Shown: piece after piece, positions 8,805 to 17,758 of the stretch
How positions within the stretch are numbered: the stretch's first letter is position 1
How the letters are laid out: the number at the start of each line of letters is the position of its first letter
From: Phycisphaerales bacterium
GTDB lineage: Bacteria > Planctomycetota > Phycisphaerae > Phycisphaerales > SM1A02
Length of the DNA stretch: 64,000 nucleotides
Direction of reading: 5' to 3'
NCBI GenBank assembly: GCA_009691785.1
Contig: SIAM01000005.1
Location: 1 to 64,000, forward strand
The notes under the pieces: generated by a model
What the model was told of the DNA's origin: nothing
The model's database searches: none
Seen by the model: the letters and a program-made list of their open reading frames with translations, nothing else
Position numbers and translations under genes: made by a program

Positions 8805-10820
8805 ATGAGACAACTGCTTGTACTTGCGTCACTTCTTGTAGCCGCCGCAACCGCTTCGGCACAGCAAGTGGATGTTCAGGAATTCACTCTGCCAAACGGC
8901 ATGAAATTTCTTTTAATCCCGCGCACGGATCAGCCCAATGTCATCGCCGCTGGCTGGCTTGCAAAAGTTGGCTCGGTGAATGAGCGCCCTGGCATCACCG
9001 GCATCAGCCACTTCTTTGAGCACATTATGTTCAAGGGAACCAACACCATTGGCACGCTTGATCCACAGAAGGACGCCGAGTACCGCGCGCAACAGAAGGC
9101 GCTGCGCAATCAAATTAATCAAATGGCGTGGACCACGCAGTACACCCGCTTTTTCAAAGGCGAAATTGATGATCCGTGGAATCCCAACAACGACACGCCG
9201 GAGTTGAAGGATTTGCGCGCGCAGTTGAAGAAGTCCATGGATCAGCAACAAGGTCGCTCATCGGCCGATGCCATTTCCAAATTAAAGAAGGACTTGGCCG
9301 CGGTTCCAAAGACCGACGCTGGCAAAGCGCAAGGCGATGACATTCAAAAGCAAATCTCCAAATTGGAACTTGCTCAGGCCGCGCAATCCAGCATTGTGAA
9401 GGACGAATTTGACCAGGTCTACACCAAGGCCGGCGGCAGCGGCATGAACGCCTTCACCAGCAACGATCTCACATTTTACTTTATCAATGTGCCATCGAAT
9501 AAATTTGAATTGTGGGCGTGGATGGAAAGCGACCGCTTGATGGACAGCGTGTTCCGCGAATTTTATTCAGAGCGCGATGTGGTGCATGAAGAGCGCAGAT
9601 TGCGCACCGAAAGCACGCCAACCGGCCGCTTTCAAGAGCAGTTTGACGCCATGTTCTGGATTTCAAGCGGCTACTCATGGCCCGTGATTGGTTGGACCAG
9701 CGACTTGAACAGCTACACCATGGACGGCGCCATGGAATATTGGAACACCTACTACCGCCCCAACAATTTGGTGGGCATCATTGTTGGTGATTTCAAACCC
9801 GCCGATGTGAAGGCGAAGATTGAGCAATACTTTGGCCGACTTGAGACAGGCAAAGTGAAGCCGCCGCAAGTGGTCACGCTGGAGACCAAACAAATGGCGG
9901 AGCAACGCATGAACGCCGAGGGAGATTTCCAACCCGAAGTGAATGTGCGCTATCACACCGTGGCGCTTGGCCACAAGGACGGCTACGCGCTTGACATGAT
10001 GAGTGAGATTCTCAACGGCCGCACTGGTCGTTTGTACAAGACCATGATTGAAGGCAGCAGTGTTGCCAGTAGCGCCAGCGCAAATTACGACGGCCGTAAA
10101 TACGCCGGAGCATTTGCCTTCAGCGCGGAAACCAAAGGCGATTCAACGCCCGAGCAACTGGAGCAAGCGTGGTATGTCGAGTTGAAGAAGTTGCAGGACG
10201 AGTTGGTTCCAGAGCGTGAATTGCAAAAAGTAAAAAACGGAGTCGCGGCGGACAGCTATCGCCGCTTGCAAAATAATTTCTCGCTACTGGTGCAACTTGC
10301 GTTCGCGGAAAATACATTGGGCTGGAAGGAGCTCAACGCAATGCCAGCGAAATTGCAGGCCGTAAACGCCGCTGATATTCAGCGCGTGGCCAAGACCTAC
10401 TTTGACCCGAGCAACCGCAGCGTTGCCACATATAAGCGCAAGGCTGGCGCGGCTACGGCCGGCGATGATCCGGATTTGGCGGCATTGCCTGCGCCAATGC
10501 GCGCCCGCGCCAAGCAAATGGCGGCGCAAATGCTGCAATCCACCGATCCTGCGGAACTTCGTAAAAATCTTGATGCAATGGAAGCGCAAGGCGCGCAAGT
10601 TCCACCGCAAATGAAACCCATGTTTGATTACATGAAGAAGAAGTTGCAAGAACGAATTGCACAACTTGAGGCTGGTGGTGGCGCCGCACCTGCGGCGGCT
10701 CCTGCCGATGCCGCTTCACCTGCTGCGGCGAAACCCGCCGCCAAGGTGAAGGGTCCTGCCAAGAATGAGCCCGCGAATGCCGTTCCAAACGCAACCGCGC
10801 CAAAGGGTGGTGGTCAATGA
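8805..10820 (+). CDS. M16 family zinc peptidase, catalytic subunit (exported)
   Basis: A 671-residue insulinase-family peptidase. The start ATG 8805 has AAGGA 7 nt upstream and opens a signal peptide MRQLLVLASLLVAAATASAQ. The zinc motif HxxEH is present as GISHFFEHIMF (His about residue 69). The third ligand Glu lies in SERDVVHEERR, near residue 262. The usual spacing is about 75 residues, so a charged, Gln/Lys-rich, probably coiled-coil insertion of about 115 residues separates them. The C-terminal ~60 residues are an Ala/Pro-rich low-complexity tail. The next gene is a non-catalytic M16 partner, so the two probably act as a periplasmic heterodimer. Confidence 0.92.
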   Translation: MRQLLVLASLLVAAATASAQQVDVQEFTLPNGMKFLLIPRTDQPNVIAAGWLAKVGSVNERPGITGISHFFEHIMFKGTNTIGTLDPQKDAEYRAQQKALRNQINQMAWTTQYTRFFKGEIDDPWNPNNDTPELKDLRAQLKKSMDQQQGRSSADAISKLKKDLAAVPKTDAGKAQGDDIQKQISKLELAQAAQSSIVKDEFDQVYTKAGGSGMNAFTSNDLTFYFINVPSNKFELWAWMESDRLMDSVFREFYSERDVVHEERRLRTESTPTGRFQEQFDAMFWISSGYSWPVIGWTSDLNSYTMDGAMEYWNTYYRPNNLVGIIVGDFKPADVKAKIEQYFGRLETGKVKPPQVVTLETKQMAEQRMNAEGDFQPEVNVRYHTVALGHKDGYALDMMSEILNGRTGRLYKTMIEGSSVASSASANYDGRKYAGAFAFSAETKGDSTPEQLEQAWYVELKKLQDELVPERELQKVKNGVAADSYRRLQNNFSLLVQLAFAENTLGWKELNAMPAKLQAVNAADIQRVAKTYFDPSNRSVATYKRKAGAATAGDDPDLAALPAPMRARAKQMAAQMLQSTDPAELRKNLDAMEAQGAQVPPQMKPMFDYMKKKLQERIAQLEAGGGAAPAAAPADAASPAAAKPAAKVKGPAKNEPANAVPNATAPKGGGQ

Positions 10821-10867
10821 ATCATTTCAAACTGAACGCTTTCAATTTCATCAACGGAAACAACTCA

Positions 10868-12415
10868 ATGAAAACAACAATTGCAACACTGGTACTGGCT
10901 TCAATCGCGCTTCCACTTTTCGCGGCGCAACAAACCGCAGGCACAAGCGTGCCCAAGCGCCCTGAGGAAATTAAATATGGTCCGCTGACATTCGATGCCC
11001 CGGACGCCGCCAAGTTTCGCTTCACGCTGAAAGATGGAATCGCGGTGTACATGGCGCCTAGCAAGGAGTTTCCACTGATTACGCTCAGCATGACCTTCAA
11101 AGGCGGCAACTATCTTGAACCCAAGGACATGGTTGGCCTTGCCGGCATGACTGGCCGCATGATGCGTGAAGGCGGAACAACAACCATGAAGCCCGCGGAA
11201 TTTGACGAGGCGATTGATTTTATGGCCACGCAAATGTCCGCCAGTTGCGGCGACACCACAAGCAGTGCCAGCATGAATTGCCTGACCAGCAACTTTGACG
11301 AAAGTCTGAAGTTGTTCGTGGACATGTTGCGCAGTCCTGGATTTGACGCGGCGCGTTTGGAAACCAATCGCGGTCAAGCCCTTGAAGGAATGAAGCAACG
11401 CAATGACGACGCTGGTTCCATCATGGGCCGCGAGTGGAGCCGCCTGATGTACGGCAGCGACCACTTTGAGTCGCGGGATTCCACCGAGGCAAGTTTGAAG
11501 GCGATCACGCCAGAGAACATGCGTGCGTTTCAAGCGCGCATCTTCAATCCGGGCAATGTCATCATTGCGGTCAGCGGCGACTTTGAGCCAACGGCCATGC
11601 TTGCCAAACTGAACGCCGCATTTGATGGCTGGGCGCGCGGCGAGAAGATGGCGGACCCACCGCCTCCAACGGCCACGATTGTTCCCGGCATTTACCACGT
11701 GCAAAAAGATATTCCGCAAGGCAAGGTTCGCATTGGCATGCGCTCTATCAAGCGTGATGACCCTGATTACATTCCATACTTACTCCTCAATGACATTCTG
11801 GGTGGCGGCGGTTTCACCAGCCGCATCATGCAACAGGTGCGCAGCAACGAAGGCCTGGCGTACTCCGCTGGAAGCCGTCTTGCGGCCAAGGTGTATTACC
11901 CTGGCGTGTTCGCCGCCAGTTACGAAAGCAAGAACCCAACCGTGGCGCTTGCGGCCAAGATTGTGCTTGAAGAAATGGACAAGGTGCGCAATCAACCAGT
12001 GACGGCCGAGGAATTGGAGACATCCAAGCGCCAATTCATTGAGACGTTCCCGCGCACATTTGAAAGCAAGCCCGCCATGCTTGGCGTATTTGTTGGCGAC
12101 GAGTGGACCAATCGACCAAAGGAATATTGGAAGACCTTCCGTGACAAAGTGAACGCGGTCACGGCGGCGGACTTGCAACGCGTGGCCCAAAAATATATCA
12201 CCCCCAATGAAATGGTTCTGTTGGTGGTTGGTGATTGGAACACCGTGGGTCCTGGCGACAGCACGGGCCGCGCCAAGATGGATGATTTGCTTGGTGGCAA
12301 GGTGACGCATTTGCCACTGCGAGATCCCATGACCATGCAACCCATTGTGAAGATGGATCAAGTGACTCCAACTCCACCACCTAGTAGCGGCGAGGGTTTG
12401 GCTCCATCGCGCTGA
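10868..12415 (+). CDS. M16 family peptidase, non-catalytic subunit (exported)
   Basis: A 515-residue M16 protein. I chose ATG 10868 because it opens a clean signal peptide MKTTIATLVLASIALPLFAAQ after a GGAAA site. The frame is open back to ATG 10817, which overlaps the previous stop (ATGA), so translational coupling is likely. The position of HxxEH is replaced by MVGLAGMTGRMMREG, so zinc is not bound. Typical second-half M16 features remain: NVIIAVSGDF, and ILGGGGFTSRIMQQVRSNEG, the R/Y-type substrate-binding region, followed by LAYSAGSRL. This matches the known pairing of an active and an inactive M16 chain. A hairpin terminator follows 40 bp after the stop. Confidence 0.9.
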   Translation: MKTTIATLVLASIALPLFAAQQTAGTSVPKRPEEIKYGPLTFDAPDAAKFRFTLKDGIAVYMAPSKEFPLITLSMTFKGGNYLEPKDMVGLAGMTGRMMREGGTTTMKPAEFDEAIDFMATQMSASCGDTTSSASMNCLTSNFDESLKLFVDMLRSPGFDAARLETNRGQALEGMKQRNDDAGSIMGREWSRLMYGSDHFESRDSTEASLKAITPENMRAFQARIFNPGNVIIAVSGDFEPTAMLAKLNAAFDGWARGEKMADPPPPTATIVPGIYHVQKDIPQGKVRIGMRSIKRDDPDYIPYLLLNDILGGGGFTSRIMQQVRSNEGLAYSAGSRLAAKVYYPGVFAASYESKNPTVALAAKIVLEEMDKVRNQPVTAEELETSKRQFIETFPRTFESKPAMLGVFVGDEWTNRPKEYWKTFRDKVNAVTAADLQRVAQKYITPNEMVLLVVGDWNTVGPGDSTGRAKMDDLLGGKVTHLPLRDPMTMQPIVKMDQVTPTPPPSSGEGLAPSR

Positions 12416-12451
12416 ACGTTTTTATTTCTGCTTGTACAAATTTCTGCTTGT

Positions 12452-12491
12452 AAAAAAGACCTCGGGTCGCACCCTCCTGCGATCCGAGGTC
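12452..12491. terminator. strong hairpin terminator, probably bidirectional
   Basis: GACCTCGGGTCGCA and TGCGATCCGAGGTC form a 14-bp stem with one G:U pair around a 6-nt loop. On the minus strand it is followed by TTTTTT (12452-12457), an excellent intrinsic terminator. On the plus strand it is followed by TCTCTTTTG, weaker but suited to ending the M16 operon. The minus-strand side has no protein gene to terminate; see the candidate RNA. Confidence 0.8.
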
Positions 12492-12665
12492 TCTCTTTTG
12501 CCGAACGGTTCCCAACGTTCGCGAACAACCTACCTTTTCACTCTCCCGCCGTCGCGTTACTTCGAGGGCAGGCGACCTGTCCTCACTTCTCCGCAGGCTG
12601 ATTCTCAATCTCTTGCACACCTGCGCTCCTCATACGGCGCATGGGTCTAGTATGTGTGTCGATAA
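12452..12665 (-). ncRNA. candidate structured small RNA, family not recognised
   Basis: This interval lies between two minus-strand intrinsic terminators (12670-12703 upstream, 12452-12491 at its own end). Transcription reaching the second must therefore start in between or read through. Minus-strand hairpins visible in order are CGCAGG...CCTGCG enclosing GATT-GAG-AATC; GAGG-CAGG-TCG-CCTG-CCTC; CGAACG-TTGGGAAC-CGTTCG; and the 14-bp terminator. The overlapping 79-codon ORF (12381-12620) is Arg-rich and unlike a real protein. I looked for RNase P, SRP, tmRNA and 6S signatures and saw none. No convincing -35/-10 pair was found. The presence of an RNA is inference. Confidence 0.4.
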
Positions 12666-12669
12666 TGTT

Positions 12670-12703
12670 AAAAAAAGGGGCTGCGCCCACCGTGGACGCA
12701 GCC
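12670..12703 (-). terminator. intrinsic terminator on minus strand
   Basis: On the minus strand GGCTGCGTCC-ACGGT-GGGCGCAGCC forms a 10-bp stem (one U:G pair) followed by CC and seven T. It is about 130 bp past the murJ stop and could be a second, back-up terminator for murJ. Confidence 0.75.
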
Positions 12704-12779
12704 AGACCACTCGGTGTGTAGATGATGAATCTCCCCACGACCAGTGGACCACTCTATATACGGCGCCTGAATGGGGTCT

Positions 12780-12806
12780 ATAAGAAAAACGGGATTTTTT
12801 CCCCGT
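12780..12806 (-). terminator. intrinsic terminator after murJ
   Basis: The minus strand reads ACGGGG-AAAAAA-TCCCGT followed by TTTTTCTTA, beginning 24 nt after the murJ stop. The stem is short (5-6 bp) but the T tract is good. Confidence 0.6.
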
Positions 12807-12829
12807 ACTTTTGATATGTTCAGAGTCGC

Positions 12830-14452
12830 TTAGGGTCCTTTATCAATGGCTTGAATATCCTCGTCAATTTGCCCAAAAGTCCACTTCCATTCGGGCATAT
12901 TCCACCATTTGGCCAGTGCGAATATGCACACAATTCCGGCGCAAGTCAGCGCTAGAAGTTGCACAAGTGATTGTCCCCAGCCTGTCCCTACTGGAAGCAC
13001 ATGCGCGATCGCCTGCATGCCAGAGGGAAGCGCCAACGCAATGGCGGTGATGATGGCGGTCATGACCAATGTTGCGGCGAATATTTTTACGCTGGCCATG
13101 CGCGTGTGAATGTCAAACAGATTATTGACGCGGCCATGAAGCAGATACATTAAAATTGCCGCCTGAATGAATGCGCAAATGGTTGTGCTCCACGCCAAGC
13201 CTGCGGTGTTGAGCGGCGTCCAAATCAAAGTGCAATTTAAAATAAAGTTTAAGCACACCATCCAAATTGAAACGCGAGTTGGTGTGGCGGTGTCGCCCAA
13301 GGCGTAAAAAGCGCGCGTCATAGTTTGCATAATGCTAAAGACGGCGACCGCGGGCGCGAAGCCAAGCAAGATTGTGGCCACGCGGATGGTGTCGTCCGCG
13401 GAGAATTTACCGCCTTGAAAAATAACGGCGGTCAAATGCGTGCGCACCACGATCAAGCCGGCGCTTGCGGGAAGTCCAATGAACAAGGCCAGTCGAATGC
13501 CGCGGCGCAATGTGTGGGCGAACAACGCAGGATTGGAAGCCTGCCGTGAAAGCGTGGGAAAGATGGCCGTGGCAATGGCAATTCCAAACACGCCCAGTGG
13601 AAATTCATACAGGCGCGTGGCGAAATTCATGGCCGCGTTGGAGCCCTCCATCAATGGGAATTGCATTCCGAAAATGGTGGGACCAATCAAGGTGGGGTAA
13701 CTGGCAATCATGCTGTCAATGAATGTGTTGATTTGAAATACGCCCAACCCCAGCATCATGGGCAACATGGTTGTCAGCATGGTGCGTAGTGAGTCGCGGC
13801 AACCATGCCATTGCAGCGACAGGCGAATGCCGTAGCCACGCATGCTCCACATCATCCATGCCAGCTGCAACAGACCCGCGACCACCACGCTGTAGGCGAC
13901 AATTTGAATATGGAGCTCGCGCTCTAGACCACCATGCATGTACGACACGCCAATTGACGCCGCGATAATGGCCGCGTTTAAAATAATTGGGCTGGCCGCG
14001 GCCACGGCGAACTTGCCGTGCACATTTAAGATGCTGCCCATGAGCGCCACCACGCAAATCAGCGGCATGTACGGCAACATGGTCGCCATCAATTGATAAG
14101 CAAGTTGTTCCTTGGGCAAAAAGAGTGGCAACGAAACCACAACGGCCTCGCCCACAAGAGTGAGCGCGGCCAACACAACTGCAAGCAACGCCAGTGTGAC
14201 CGACGCGAAGAGCTTTGCTTTTTGCGGATTGTCTTGCTCCAATTTGGCGTACACAGGAGTGAACGACGCGCTGAGCGCGCCATCGCCAAAAAGTCTGCGA
14301 AATAAATTTGGCAATTGAAACGCGATGGCGAACGCGTCCATGATTGGACCAACGCCAAACACGCGGCTTTGCGCGGCGTCGCGGGCGAGACCAGAAAATC
14401 GGCTGACCAAAGTAAACAAGGAGACGGTTCGTGCGTGTTTTTCAAACGACAT
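12830..14452 (-). CDS. murJ: lipid II flippase MurJ (MviN family)
   Basis: An inner-membrane transporter of 540 residues that moves the peptidoglycan precursor lipid II to the periplasmic side. The N-terminus reads MSFEKHARTVSLFTLVSRFS, then GLARDAAQSRVFGVGPIMDA. The MurJ signature FQLPNLFRRLFGDGALSASF follows, and the rest is 12-14 hydrophobic segments. Length matches the family (about 510-540). Its presence argues for peptidoglycan synthesis. Two intrinsic terminators lie downstream. It is divergent from a small lipoprotein gene that begins 44 bp upstream. Confidence 0.95.
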   Translation of the reverse strand: MSFEKHARTVSLFTLVSRFSGLARDAAQSRVFGVGPIMDAFAIAFQLPNLFRRLFGDGALSASFTPVYAKLEQDNPQKAKLFASVTLALLAVVLAALTLVGEAVVVSLPLFLPKEQLAYQLMATMLPYMPLICVVALMGSILNVHGKFAVAAASPIILNAAIIAASIGVSYMHGGLERELHIQIVAYSVVVAGLLQLAWMMWSMRGYGIRLSLQWHGCRDSLRTMLTTMLPMMLGLGVFQINTFIDSMIASYPTLIGPTIFGMQFPLMEGSNAAMNFATRLYEFPLGVFGIAIATAIFPTLSRQASNPALFAHTLRRGIRLALFIGLPASAGLIVVRTHLTAVIFQGGKFSADDTIRVATILLGFAPAVAVFSIMQTMTRAFYALGDTATPTRVSIWMVCLNFILNCTLIWTPLNTAGLAWSTTICAFIQAAILMYLLHGRVNNLFDIHTRMASVKIFAATLVMTAIITAIALALPSGMQAIAHVLPVGTGWGQSLVQLLALTCAGIVCIFALAKWWNMPEWKWTFGQIDEDIQAIDKGP

Positions 14453-14496
14453 GATCCACCCCTTTGAGGTTGGCGACTGTATCCTTGGCTATCGAC

Positions 14497-14925
14497 ATGA
14501 ACCGAAATCTTCCTGCAATTATTCTGCTGGTGGCGTGGACAACGCTTGTGATTGGATGTGGTTCGGGTCCATCCATGATTTTGGAGAGCGATATTCCCGC
14601 GCCGCCTGAAATGGAAAGCCGTCACAGCTCCAACATTGATCAACGCAGTGGAGAGCTTGATGGCGGGAAATTTACGTTTCGCGGAACGATCACGGACGTG
14701 GTGGAATTCACTAACGAGTCCGTGGGCTTGTTTCTAGCACAAGGTTGGATAGTGGCTAAGCGCGAGGTTCATCCAACCAAGGGTGACTTGGTTTTTCGCA
14801 AGGGCACCCGCGAAGTTGAAGTGAATTTCAGGGCTGGTCAGTTGAATCCAACCATGAGCGAGGCCACAGTTATTGTGCGCCAAACTGCAACGCCAACTCC
14901 GCCGCCAATCGTCCCGAACGCATAG
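14497..14925 (+). CDS. small lipoprotein, function unknown
   Basis: A 142-residue protein. The ORF track begins at a TTG, but ATG 14497 gives MNRNLPAIILLVAWTTLVIGCGSG, a lipoprotein signal with lipobox LVIGC, so it is preferred. The mature part is one compact region with DGGKFTFRGTITDVVEFTNE, GWIVAKREVHPTKGDLVFRK and EATVIVRQ, followed by a Thr/Pro tail. I do not recognise the fold. Its 3' end overlaps the convergent FAD-oxidoreductase remnant by 56 bp. Confidence 0.7.
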   Translation: MNRNLPAIILLVAWTTLVIGCGSGPSMILESDIPAPPEMESRHSSNIDQRSGELDGGKFTFRGTITDVVEFTNESVGLFLAQGWIVAKREVHPTKGDLVFRKGTREVEVNFRAGQLNPTMSEATVIVRQTATPTPPPIVPNA

Positions 14926-15220
14926 CGCTATCAATGGATCCTTCGCTGACAAAATCGCCCGCGACAAAAAGTCCGTTGCTTTGCGACGCATGTGGTCGCA
15001 GGCGCAACGCGTCCAAGTCAAGCCACGCGCCCGCCTCTGGATATGCGGGCAAATACACTTGAAATCCGCGGTCAATTTGATACCCGTAAACCATGTCCGT
15101 GGCCACGCGCCAGCCCACGCGGTCGTAACTTTCAAACATGGTGAAACTTTGTCCAGCGCGCTGCAATGTTCGCGCCGCCGTCAATCCAGCGAGTCCCGCT
15201 CCAAGAATGGCGATCATCAT
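14870..15220 (-). pseudogene. FAD/NAD(P)-binding amine-oxidase-type oxidoreductase, core deleted in frame
   Basis: The 116-residue ORF joins the two ends of a flavoprotein that is normally well over 400 residues. The N-terminal 75 residues are the dinucleotide-binding start: MMIAILGAGLAGLTAARTL, FESYDRVGWRVATD and IDRGFQVYLPAYPEA. The next residues jump to the C-terminal FAD-contact segment GLFVAGDFVSEGSIDSAMRS followed by GRLAAELAL. The substrate domain and most of the FAD domain are absent, yet the frame is kept. It overlaps the parA stop by 4 nt, so it may still be translated. I infer a deletion derivative without normal activity. Confidence 0.75.
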
Positions 15221-16053
15221 GTGGAAGAAACCGACGACTGTTGCGCCGCGTCAGTGGACGCGCGCTCATTCCACATGGCCATCAAGTTGTTGGCCACGCT
15301 GCGATAATCGTCGGCGCCAGCGCATTTGGGGTCGTAGTCAAAAATAGTTTGGCCAAACGATGGCGCCTCCGCCAACTTAATATTGCGGCGAATGGGCGGC
15401 TGCAGCAATCGACATGTGTTCCATGGCACATCGCTGTCGCGGCAACTTTCAAAGTGCTGGCGAATTTCCTCCACCACGGCGCGCCCGTGGCTTGACTGAC
15501 TTTCATGCATGCACAACACCACGCCGGTGCAACGCAACTTTGGATTTAATCCCGCGGTGATGTCGGAAACGGTTTGCAATAATTTTTCCAGGCCGCGAAG
15601 CGCAAGATATTGCGCCTGCATTGGAACAATCACTTCATCTGCGGCGGTGAGCGCATTCACGCTAAGAACACCAAGCCCCGGCGGACAGTCAAGCAAGACC
15701 ACATCAAATTGATCTCGCACGGTTTCCAAAGCGTTGGCCAAAATATGCTGCGCGTCCTGCTGCCCTTCGGCCAGCGCAAGATGTTGATCCGCCGGAATAA
15801 ACCAAAGATTGTCGCGCGCCTGCGTGAGGCATTGCGCGATGGGTAGCGGCGGATCCGCGAACAAACTTGTGCTGCTTGGACGCGGCTCGTCGTTGGAGGC
15901 CTCCACGCCAAAATGCAAACTGAGATTGGATTGCGGATCAAGATCAATCAGCAAGGTGCGCAAGCCACTGGCGGCGAAGGCTGCGCCAAGATTCACGGTG
16001 GTGGTGGTTTTTCCAACGCCACCTTTCTGATTAAGCAGCGCAACCACGCGCAT
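15217..16053 (-). CDS. ParA/Soj-family partitioning ATPase
   Basis: A deviant Walker-type ATPase of 278 residues. The start is taken at ATG 16053 (MRVVALLNQKGGVGKTTTTV), the usual start for Soj proteins and preceded by GGCGAG. The ORF track begins at TTG 16080. Walker A is KGGVGKTTT. The second motif is LIDLDPQSNLSLHFGV, and LLDCPPGLGVLSVNALTAAD with EVIVPMQAQYLALRGL follows. The C-terminal end is the FGQTIFDYDPKC type. No ParB or centromere-like repeat is beside it, so it may be an orphan ParA acting on chromosome or protein positioning. It sits 37 nt (from this start) after an exported unknown and overlaps the oxidoreductase remnant. Confidence 0.88.
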   Translation of the reverse strand: MRVVALLNQKGGVGKTTTTVNLGAAFAASGLRTLLIDLDPQSNLSLHFGVEASNDEPRPSSTSLFADPPLPIAQCLTQARDNLWFIPADQHLALAEGQQDAQHILANALETVRDQFDVVLLDCPPGLGVLSVNALTAADEVIVPMQAQYLALRGLEKLLQTVSDITAGLNPKLRCTGVVLCMHESQSSHGRAVVEEIRQHFESCRDSDVPWNTCRLLQPPIRRNIKLAEAPSFGQTIFDYDPKCAGADDYRSVANNLMAMWNERASTDAAQQSSVSST

Positions 16054-16090
16054 TTTTTTCTCGCCATTCATCGCGTGCAAGTATAGAGAA

Positions 16091-17758
16091 TCATGGTGAT
16101 GGAATCACGCGCTGAACTGGAGGATCAATCCATTTGGACGCCTCAAGTTGCAAGAGCGGCGGCCCAATTTGCCATGGGGCGGCGGCGGCAATCGCTGTCT
16201 GGCGCGACGAAGGACCTTTGGTGAATCTGGAAATACCAATCACAAATGGCCGACCGTTCACGTCGGCGGGCAACCATTCCTCTGGAATTTCAATCACACA
16301 ACGCCAACGGTCGGCGAAAGAATCCGTGCGCACTTCGGGTGCGCTGGCGCCGCTTGGCGAATCCACTTTGCGCACTCCCGCTTCACCAATTTGAATGCGC
16401 CCCATTGGTCGATTGCTGTCGCCAATAATGACATCCAACTGATCTTCAATCCGAACTTCTTGCCGCAAGCATTCCGCAAAAATTTCCCAATGTCCAAACT
16501 TGCGCCGAATACTTGCGGTGGTGCTCCATGACGAAGTCACAGGTTGAATTTTTCTAGTCTGCGCGTCGGCCAGAGAAAGCATGGGAAGAAATAACCCCAG
16601 CGAGTATCCAGGCGGACGCATAACGTTTTGAGCCGGAGCAACATTTATGCGCGCTGAATTGTTTGGCCACGTCATAAGAAGTGAACCGATGGTTGGACTT
16701 GGTTCGCCTGTCAGTGGATCCGGCATTAATTCCGCGGGGCGATCGACCGCGATACGTGAAATGCCATGCGGTGGCAAGCGCATGGCAAGCGACGCCAAAC
16801 TTGGCGCCTCCACCCACGAAAATAGAATCACAACTTCCTCCGGTGAGGCGTTGCAAGCTGCGAAATGAATGGCGCGACCATCATCGGCTTCGGGCCAAAA
16901 CGTAATTGGAGAAATAGAGCGAATGTAACTCAGCGAATTCTGCATGGCCTTCTCATCGCTGCGCTCTGTTGAAATGAGATTAGATAAAATTTCCGCCAAC
17001 GAATCGGCATTGGCAATCCAACTGGCTTTGTGACTGGCGGGCAGCGTTGTGTCTGACTCAACGCACACCGTCGTAAGCCGCTCGCGAATTTCTGCGGCAA
17101 CTCCAGGACTTTGTCGCTCAATGCGCTCAATACCCGCTTGCCATAATTGCGCGCGATGAAGCGCAAAAAGTCGCTGCGTTTCATCGCCAACGGCGGGCGG
17201 TGGATTGCGATCAAGTTGATCCGCAAGCAACCACCAACGAAACCATTCGGCCGGCGCGGTGGGATCGGGCAAGGCGTATGTCTCGCTGCAATTCATTGGC
17301 AACTTTGATGTGTCGGGTTGGACCTCCGCCAATTCAAGCCACGCGGGCTCAACCTTTGAAACTCCAATCACAAGAGCGCCTTGAATATCGCGCGGGGTAT
17401 TTGCAAGCAACACCACGGTGCCGGACTGCTCAGGATTTACATCGCTAGGCGCCATTGCAATGGGTCGAATATCAAGTTGCTCTTGCGTCTGTGTCCATGC
17501 GCGCTCCGTCGGCGCCGCCTTGGCGCCAATCCAAGCAATCACTCCATCAAATGCGGGGCCTCCATCATCGCGTTGAATTGTCAAATGCGATGGCCACCTG
17601 TCAGTGGCGGATTGTTGATGCAAAGGAATGGCGATGACTCCGGCGCGGGCCGCGGATGGATGCTCGAGCGCCGCGGAAATTTGCGCGAAAGTTTTTTTTC
17701 CAAGATGACCGCACGCGATCGCTAGGACCACGGCACAACCCATTCGCTTTCGAATCAT
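16091..17758 (-). CDS. large exported protein, function unknown
   Basis: 555 residues with an N-terminal signal MIRKRMGCAVVLAIACGHLG. The mature part is Ala/Trp-rich and looks beta-rich. Segments include HLTIQRDDGGPAFDGVIAWI, GTVVLLANTPRDIQGALVIG, and a C-terminal CVIEIPEEWLPADVNGRPFV followed by IGISRFTKGP. The C-terminal part might be a carbohydrate-binding-like beta sandwich, but this is only a guess. I do not recognise a family. Its ATG overlaps the stop of the upstream gene (ATGA), so the two exported proteins are translationally coupled and probably work together. Confidence 0.6.
   Translation of the reverse strand: MIRKRMGCAVVLAIACGHLGKKTFAQISAALEHPSAARAGVIAIPLHQQSATDRWPSHLTIQRDDGGPAFDGVIAWIGAKAAPTERAWTQTQEQLDIRPIAMAPSDVNPEQSGTVVLLANTPRDIQGALVIGVSKVEPAWLELAEVQPDTSKLPMNCSETYALPDPTAPAEWFRWWLLADQLDRNPPPAVGDETQRLFALHRAQLWQAGIERIERQSPGVAAEIRERLTTVCVESDTTLPASHKASWIANADSLAEILSNLISTERSDEKAMQNSLSYIRSISPITFWPEADDGRAIHFAACNASPEEVVILFSWVEAPSLASLAMRLPPHGISRIAVDRPAELMPDPLTGEPSPTIGSLLMTWPNNSARINVAPAQNVMRPPGYSLGLFLPMLSLADAQTRKIQPVTSSWSTTASIRRKFGHWEIFAECLRQEVRIEDQLDVIIGDSNRPMGRIQIGEAGVRKVDSPSGASAPEVRTDSFADRWRCVIEIPEEWLPADVNGRPFVIGISRFTKGPSSRQTAIAAAAPWQIGPPLLQLEASKWIDPPVQRVIPSP

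Noticed and set aside
12381-12620. 79-codon minus-strand ORF over the hairpin region
   Set aside because: Arg-rich, runs through a 14-bp terminator stem and T tract and into the M16 gene; better explained as non-coding.
12432-12650. 72-codon plus-strand ORF after the M16 operon
   Set aside because: Covers the same hairpins, no ribosome site, no protein-like pattern.
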